The notes under the pieces were generated by a model that searched no databases, was not told where the DNA came from, and saw only the letters and a list, made by a program, of their open reading frames with translations. This document shows, piece by piece, positions 20,791 to 25,617 of a stretch of DNA of 25,617 nucleotides. Made by a program: the position numbers and the translations under genes. This DNA is from Haplomitrium mnioides (lineage: Eukaryota; Marchantiophyta; Haplomitriopsida; Calobryales), in the NCBI GenBank assembly GCA_049999725.1, contig JBNGIS010001145.1, forward strand, positions 1 through 25,617, read 5' to 3'. Numbering within the stretch: the stretch's first letter is position 1; every line of letters begins with the position of its first letter.

Positions 20791-21300
20791 TCAACTTCGG
20801 AAATCTAGGTCAGTGGCGGTCCAACTTCCATTTGGAAAGTAGCGGCGGACGACGCAACTTCAGAAAGGGGGATACTTCAAAAGGTGCCGACTTCGGATCC
20901 TTGAGTCAACTTCGAAAATCCAGGTCAACGTGGCGGTCAAACTTCCACTTTGAAGATGGCAGTGGACGACGTCGGTCAATTTTGGGTCAGTGATCAACTT
21001 CGGATCCAGGTCAACTTCAAAAAACAGAGGCTTCGCGGAATACTTCAGACTCACCAGTTTGAGGAAAACTTCGCACCCGTTCTGCAGTCAACTTCGGAAA
21101 TCCAGGTCAGTGGCGGTTCAACTTTCATTTGGAAAGCGGCAACGAACGGCGCAACTTCGGAAAGAGGGATACTTTGGAAGGTGCTAACTTTGGATCCTTG
21201 AGTCAACTTTGGAAATTCAGGTCAACGTGGTGGTCCAACTGCCACTTTAAAGACGACGGCAAACGACGTCGGTCAACTTCGAGTCATCGATCAATTTTGG
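20791..21300. repeat. 297-bp tandem duplication inside the 3' LTR
   Basis: Both units start TCAACTTCGGAAAT and share GTCAGTGGCGGT-CAACTT, CATTTGGAAAG, GATCCTTGAGTCAACTT and a GACGTCGGTCAA-TT end. The 5' LTR has this segment once (about 11755-11945). Confidence 0.85.
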
Positions 21301-21391
21301 ATCAAGGACCAACCTTGGATCAGTTCATGGGATACTTTGGAAGGCGGTCAACTTCAAACCAGCGGTCAACTTTGGATCAGCAACCAACTTT

Positions 21392-21495
21392 GGACTCACC
21401 AGTCCGTGGGATTCTTCGGACTCACTAGTTCGCGAGATTCTTCAAACTCACCAGTCCGCGGGATTCTTCAGAATCACCAGTCCGCAGAATACTTT
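21392..21495. repeat. Four 26-bp tandem units in 3' LTR
   Basis: Units of exactly 26 bp start at 21392, 21418, 21444 and 21470, consensus GGACTCACCAGTCCGCGGGA followed by TTCTTC. GGACT-CACC-AGTCC is a small perfect inverted repeat. The 5' LTR has one unit (about 12078-12103). Confidence 0.88.
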
Positions 21496-22376
21496 GGACC
21501 AGACCTGGCAGAGCTGTGGAACAAACCGTTAACTTCGGACCATACTTCTTGGGAACAATCTTTAATCATACAAACAAGTATCACCATGCCAAGAAGCCGT
21601 ACCAACCGAAATAGAGGGAAAACAAGAACGCTCGAGAGGAACGTGAGTGTGGGGGGATATAGATTGATGCATTGTGACATTTGAAGGGTTGGTGCATATG
21701 CAAACTTGAGGGGAAAAAGCAATCTCGGACAAGAAGACGCAGCGAGGGAGGGAGGAGAGAAGCCCAATGAAGCTTCACGTGAAGCGAGTGGACTCGTGCA
21801 AGGGGCTAGCAAGGGTGGAGGTGGATTGGAGGGGTACCAAGAATTGTTGGGCGGGGAGCTCTAGAGGCTCGGGCAATCCAAGTGTACTCACCTTTGCAGC
21901 TGGACCAACATTAGGAAGTGGATTGATACTTGAAGCTGAAGAGGGTTCTTTTTGTCTTGAATTTGAGAGAGGCTGCCAATGGGGGATCTTGGGGTCGTCT
22001 CAACATTGTCTGTGTAGGAGAATCAATCCTAGGGACGCTCAGAGTGCGTTTCTGGTCTAATCGCTCAAGTGGAGCCAAGAGAGAAGTGGCTGCGTTAGTG
22101 CTCGCGTACTACAGAGAAGATCCATTCGAGGTTCGAGGTGGAGTGTGTGGCCAGCAGTTGAGAGGGCTGTCTTCCAAAGGTGGAAGTTAAAGAAGACCTC
22201 TTTCGAGCCTAAGGAAGTAAATTCAGGGCTTCTCATGAGGGAAGTTGAAAAACTATCTGGACGGGGTCCGTGGGTGAGGAATTGAAGGAAGGTTGGAGTT
22301 GTTGTTCGAGAAGGAGAGAAGTTTGTGGGAAAGCTCAGATCTTGCGACGTTGAAGGGCATAAAATTTTGGCAGAGC

Positions 22377-22378
<2 letters not shown>

Positions 22379-22413
<35 letters not shown>
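22379..22413. repeat. (TG)n microsatellite in 3' LTR
   Basis: About 17 TG dinucleotides at the position matching 12990-13093 in the 5' LTR. Confidence 0.95.
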
Positions 22414-22415
<2 letters not shown>

Positions 22416-23189
22416 GCTAGATTTGCTTTCAGTTTGTATTTTCTAAAAAGCACTTTGAATTTAGAGTATACCGGCATTTCGACTTGTTCGGAACCTGGGA
22501 AAACCTTGTGAATGAGGAGTCAGAACTATTGACATTGCCTCTTGGTATTTCGGATGTTGGACTTTGCTCTCATTTTGTACGCAAGGTGTTTGGGTCCAAT
22601 TTTACACCTCTGAAATATACTTCAGACTGCCACCAAGAGTGCCTCGGACTTGTATGTGTGTATTTCGGAATTGTGTGTGAATGAGTAGGGTTGATGTTGA
22701 AGTAATTGTGGATTAGTGGCAAGGCTTGTAAGGTGAAGAGGAACTTCCATTAGACCTCAAGGAGAAAACTGGCAATGGGGCCATCTCATAAAAGAACCTA
22801 AACCCTTGTTTTGTCCGCACGTGCCTTCCAAAGTGGCACCTTTGGAGGCCTGAAGGAGGGGCGTGACATACATTTTTGGCGCTAAGGAGGGCATGCTAGA
22901 GGCTCATTATAATTGGAGTATTTGTGGGCCCGTTGAAATATAATTATGAAATCTTATTCGAGTCCATTGGTTTCAGTGGAAGAATGTGTGTTGGTTGTGG
23001 GTGTGTGAGTGCGTGTGTTGTACTTTGTTGTTGCAAGTCAGTGTTGTAGTTACTCGAGAGTGGGTAAGTAAGAGTTGGGGTCAAGTTGGTGCAAAGCCCC
23101 TCCCATAAAAGGTCTCGAAACACAAATCAGCCCTTAAGTTGGTGTACATCGGTCAGAAAGGAGATAAGGGACCAACCTTAGGGCTGACA

Positions 23190-23421
23190 ACATAGAAGAC
23201 AAATCTTTTTTTATGCATTCTTAGAGTTATCTTGAGCCTCAATGATAAACAATCAAGGACGATATACATTACAAACACATATATACATAGTGGTGAACAC
23301 AAAGGTCCAATTATCATTGTTTATGACAACCTGTACACTACTTTTCTACAACTCACACAAAAATAGAATACAAACACACACAAACACGACTTAATTAGAT
23401 GTTGATGTCTCACATGAAGTA
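23190..23421. other. AT-rich flank right of gypsy element
   Basis: Non-coding. It begins ACATA, discussed as a possible target-site copy. Confidence 0.4.
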
Positions 23422-23755
23422 TCACAGCTCAAACTTTGATTCGCAAGGATTCTTATAGCAAAATTCTGACAACTTAGACCATGTATAAAACATAGTTACA
23501 GGAGGTCATTTTTCAGCTATCGCTTTGTAATTAAATACACTATGACTCATACTTGACATCACAACAACTCTTTCTACACCAATGTTCTTATTTTTCTGAA
23601 TTATGTTCGCACCTCCATTGATTTGTACCACATCAAACAAGCTACTTTTACAATCAATTTGGGCATCCATTGTCACAACCAGCAACCATCACTTTACTTT
23701 TGTCAATCAAAATCAGGTTGTTCCTTCTTCCTTCATAAAAAATCACTTGTTGCAT
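23422..23755 (-). pseudogene. Unidentified protein-like block, frameshifted
   Basis: Two short minus-strand frames overlap near 23654-23670. The first (23755-23654) reads MQQVIFYEGRRNNLILIDKS and on to CDNGCPN. The second (23670-23506) includes KSSLFDVVQINGGANIIQKN and VERVVVMSSMSHSVFNYKAI. After its stop the same frame stays open to 23422. The composition (hydrophobic beta-like strands, few repeats) looks more like decayed coding sequence than the surrounding AT-rich DNA, and the strand matches the methyltransferase relic at 24435-24984. I do not recognise the family. Chance is a real alternative because each piece is under 60 codons. Confidence 0.3.
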
Positions 23756-24434
23756 ACATATAGTCGCCAAAGAGAGAGAATTCAGGCCGCAAAAAGAAGA
23801 TTACAACCACATTGGAAGAAGAAAGAGAGAGTAAAATCAACCGCTATAAACTGGATTCAATAATTGAACTTCCTTGTTTTTTTTTCATCAACTTTTGCAC
23901 ATGTTGGGTATCAAAACTTTGTCTACACTCACTAGGAGACATCTATCCTTGATTTATTCTCCATTTGGCTCTAAATCCACATGCCGCTATAGCTATCTTT
24001 TGCCCTAAGCAAGCTTCACTTGATGAACTTTATTTTCTCTTATAAAATATAGCACAACATATAGACCACTACTTTGAACTAGGAACTACTAATGAGTTCT
24101 TCCTACATTTCTTACTCAAGAAAATTGATTCTCAAATTTCAACTTCAAAAACTACAATTTTAACATTTGTGAATTGTTTTACCAATATTTGTTTTAGCTT
24201 GCAATTTCCTTGATTCATGTATTCTAAGTATTTAAAAAACATTTTTGCATCAAATATTTTATGAAAAAGGTGATTTTAGAAATATTCTCCTTAAAGAAGA
24301 TAAGCATTGACAAATTAAATATTTACAAAACATATTGAAATTCACTAACAAAATTTTAATGTTTCATTACAATATTCAAAAGACATTAAGCTTACCAACG
24401 CCAAAAACATTTACTAAAAATACATTCATAATAA
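23756..24434. other. AT-rich intergenic DNA
   Basis: No gene, repeat array or RNA feature recognised on either strand. Confidence 0.5.
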
Positions 24435-24984
24435 GACAATGCCTAGACAATCACTATTCTTAAAATAGCAATAGAGTTACTTGATGCACTTTCTATATGA
24501 GGAGAGACTTGCTTCGAGTGGTAAACATAGACAATTTGCGACTCGATGACATCTCCTAACAAAGACGCCATTGTCAAAATTCTCTCTAGAATATGAATAG
24601 AATGTCATCAATCAGATTCTAGTGCAATACAATTCCGCATTAATCAAAGGTCACAAACTAAGCATATGCTACACCTAGAGCAAAGATCTAAAACCCAATC
24701 TTGCTTAGAAGACAAATGATCAATGAAAAAAATTATAAAATCCATATGGCTTCTAGTAAACATTAACAAGAGCATCATCTTCTAGATGAATAAGTTTAGC
24801 AGAAACTACATGGGAGCCAAACACACTACACAATATCTAGCGAGGTCGATCAGTCACATCATTTGATTATAGATTAAACAACTTCATGTTACCCTTCCTC
24901 TCATTTGTCTAATAGCTCACCTTCTAATACTTATGGGCATGCACAATTCAGGGACTACTAGAATGATGAATATTTATTTTGTCT
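24435..24984 (-). pseudogene. Beta-class amino-methyltransferase, copy 2 (heavily decayed exon)
   Basis: Read on the minus strand, this is homologous to exon 2 of copy 1 (366 to about 905), roughly 70% identical by eye. Clear anchors are GACAAAA-CAATAT-CATCAT, then ATTG-GCATGCCCA, GCTATTAGACAAA (identical 13-mer), GATGATGCTCTTGT-AATGTTTA, CAAGATTGG-T and GATCTTTGCTCT. At protein level MASLLGDVIESQIVYVYH matches MASLPSDVIESQIVFAYH. The SAM loop has decayed (DLCSRCSI) and stops are frequent, including at the DRR region. The exon begins near 24984, close to an AG, so the same intron boundary may be kept. The upstream exon is not recognisable; a retroelement LTR lies 72 bases upstream. It is not a functional gene. 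Confidence 0.8.
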
Positions 24985-25056
24985 ATATGTTAATTATATA
25001 AAATTTATAAGACACGACAACAAAAAAAATCAATGGCCAAATAAATATACTAGCAA

Positions 25057-25164
25057 TGTTATTGCATGAGTACCGGTTGCATACACATAGGAGTCTCCAA
25101 GACGGATGAGTAGAATAATTAGGTCAGGGCTGCTTGCATTGGGTATATATATGTCCTTATAACA
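25057..25164 (-). repeat. Putative 108-bp LTR (3' LTR of a short-LTR element)
   Basis: It begins TGTTATTGCATG and ends CCTTATAACA on the plus strand, so it has a perfect TGTTAT/ATAACA terminal repeat. On the minus strand it is preceded by AATAGGGAG, a purine tract in the right place, and starts TGTTATAAGGACATATATA, a form common in plant copia LTRs. The second LTR would lie beyond the window, so this stays a candidate. Confidence 0.45.
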
Positions 25165-25567
25165 CTCCCTATTGGCTGATTCTTCTTCTAATAATCAGCC
25201 ACACTAAGGACTATATGCTATGTAAGTCCTAATCCTATTCTATGTGTGGTCTCATTAAAACCCTCCGCTTTCTTCCAAGAGAAAGAGTGCCACCACATAA
25301 TTAATAGTTGGAATAGAATGCAACGATAGTGTGTGGAGTGTGTGCAAGTAACATAATGTCAAAAATTGTCAAAATTTCTTGTTTTGAGAGTAAAGCAAAT
25401 TTGTAGTGTTGCTGCGCGGTGTTGTTACATTGTTGCACCATCTTCTTGTGTTCTAAAGATATGTCTGAAAAATAATGTCAGCCTCAAAAGCTGAGAAGCA
25501 ATGTTAGCTTCTGATATAATATGCTCTTGTTATTACTTGTATGACATTCAGACAAAGTCAGGTATTT

Positions 25568-25570
<3 letters not shown>
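25165..25570 (-). mobile_element. 3' internal part of the putative short-LTR retroelement
   Basis: This follows the candidate LTR and runs to the (TA)n at the window end. On the plus strand GTCTCATTAAAACCCTCCGC, then GAAAGAGTGCCACC, resembles the non-coding segment often found just inside copia 3' LTRs. No protein domain is seen, so it may be a non-autonomous element. The right boundary is unknown. Confidence 0.35.

Positions 25571-25617
<47 letters not shown>
25571..25617. repeat. (TA)n microsatellite at window edge
   Basis: At least 23 TA dinucleotides, continuing past the end of the window. Confidence 0.95.

Larger units (their letters stand above)
10989..23189 (+). mobile_element. Large Ty3/gypsy LTR retrotransposon, non-chromoviral (Tat/Athila-like), inactivated
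   Basis: This 12.2-kb element has LTRs of 2886 bp (10989-13874) and 3216 bp (19974-23189), both TG...CA. Internal order is gag, protease, reverse transcriptase, RNase H, integrase, the Ty3/gypsy order. The integrase C-terminus has no chromodomain. The RT-to-RNase H segment (CRETRLLLHLGKCFFAVREG, then LLGHKVS) and the long LTRs resemble the Tat/Athila (OTA) branch; this lineage call is moderate. Many stops and at least three frameshifts disable it. Flanks do not show a clean target duplication: GCGTA on the left, ACATA on the right. A perfect ACATA does occur six bases further left, at 10978-10982. Confidence 0.93.
19974..23189 (+). repeat. Gypsy 3' LTR
   Basis: Ends match the 5' LTR (TGTTGGTCGTGTG ... 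CTTAGGGCTGACA). It is 330 bp longer. The excess comes from a 297-bp internal duplication (units from 20791 and 21088) and three extra 26-bp units at 21392-21495, partly offset by a shorter (TG)n run. Confidence 0.92.

Noticed and set aside
23603-23863. An 86-codon plus-strand ORF
   Set aside because: No domain or motif is visible, and the minus-strand frames in the same place look more protein-like.

Overview
The window reads as repeat-rich nuclear DNA from a land plant. The evidence is two classes of LTR retrotransposon with plant-type signatures (an initiator-Met tRNA primer site, a non-chromoviral Ty3/gypsy element with 3 kb LTRs), a short GT-AG intron with a T-rich tract, long AT-rich non-coding stretches and two assembly gaps. 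I cannot name the species. A non-flowering lineage (bryophyte, lycophyte, fern) is possible because a bacterial-type amino-methyltransferase gene is present, but that is a guess. No intact host gene was found.

Layout. 1-150: 24-bp tandem array. 153-984 (+): C-terminal part of a beta-class (N4-cytosine/N6-adenine type) SAM-dependent methyltransferase gene, two exons, interrupted by two in-frame stops. 1186-1575: a 37-bp tandem array built on the same palindromic core as the first array. 1676-1775: 100-N gap. 1776-3166: decayed repeats, including two copies of an LTR-like unit. 3167-8100 (-): a structurally complete but mutated Ty1/copia element with 259-bp LTRs and a perfect 5-bp target duplication, inserted inside one LTR-like unit. 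8298-8629 (-): C-terminal integrase/chromodomain remnant of an older chromoviral gypsy element. 8630-10988: no recognisable gene. 10989-23189 (+): a 12.2-kb Ty3/gypsy element with LTRs of 2.9 and 3.2 kb and a degenerate gag-pol. 23190-24434: AT-rich, with one unidentified protein-like block on the minus strand. 24435-24984 (-): a second, far more decayed copy of the same methyltransferase exon. 25057 to the end: probable 108-bp LTR and 3' internal part of another element on the minus strand, ending in a (TA)n run.

How it fits together. The locus is a nest of transposons between two convergent relics of one methyltransferase family. Nothing here looks able to make a complete functional protein: most stops in the retroelements can be explained by single C-to-T (or G-to-A) changes at Trp, Gln or Arg codons, and the gypsy reverse transcriptase has lost a catalytic Asp. 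The most noteworthy content is the plant methyltransferase family, in which both copies carry the same TAG at the same codon, and the palindromic arrays on either side of copy 1.
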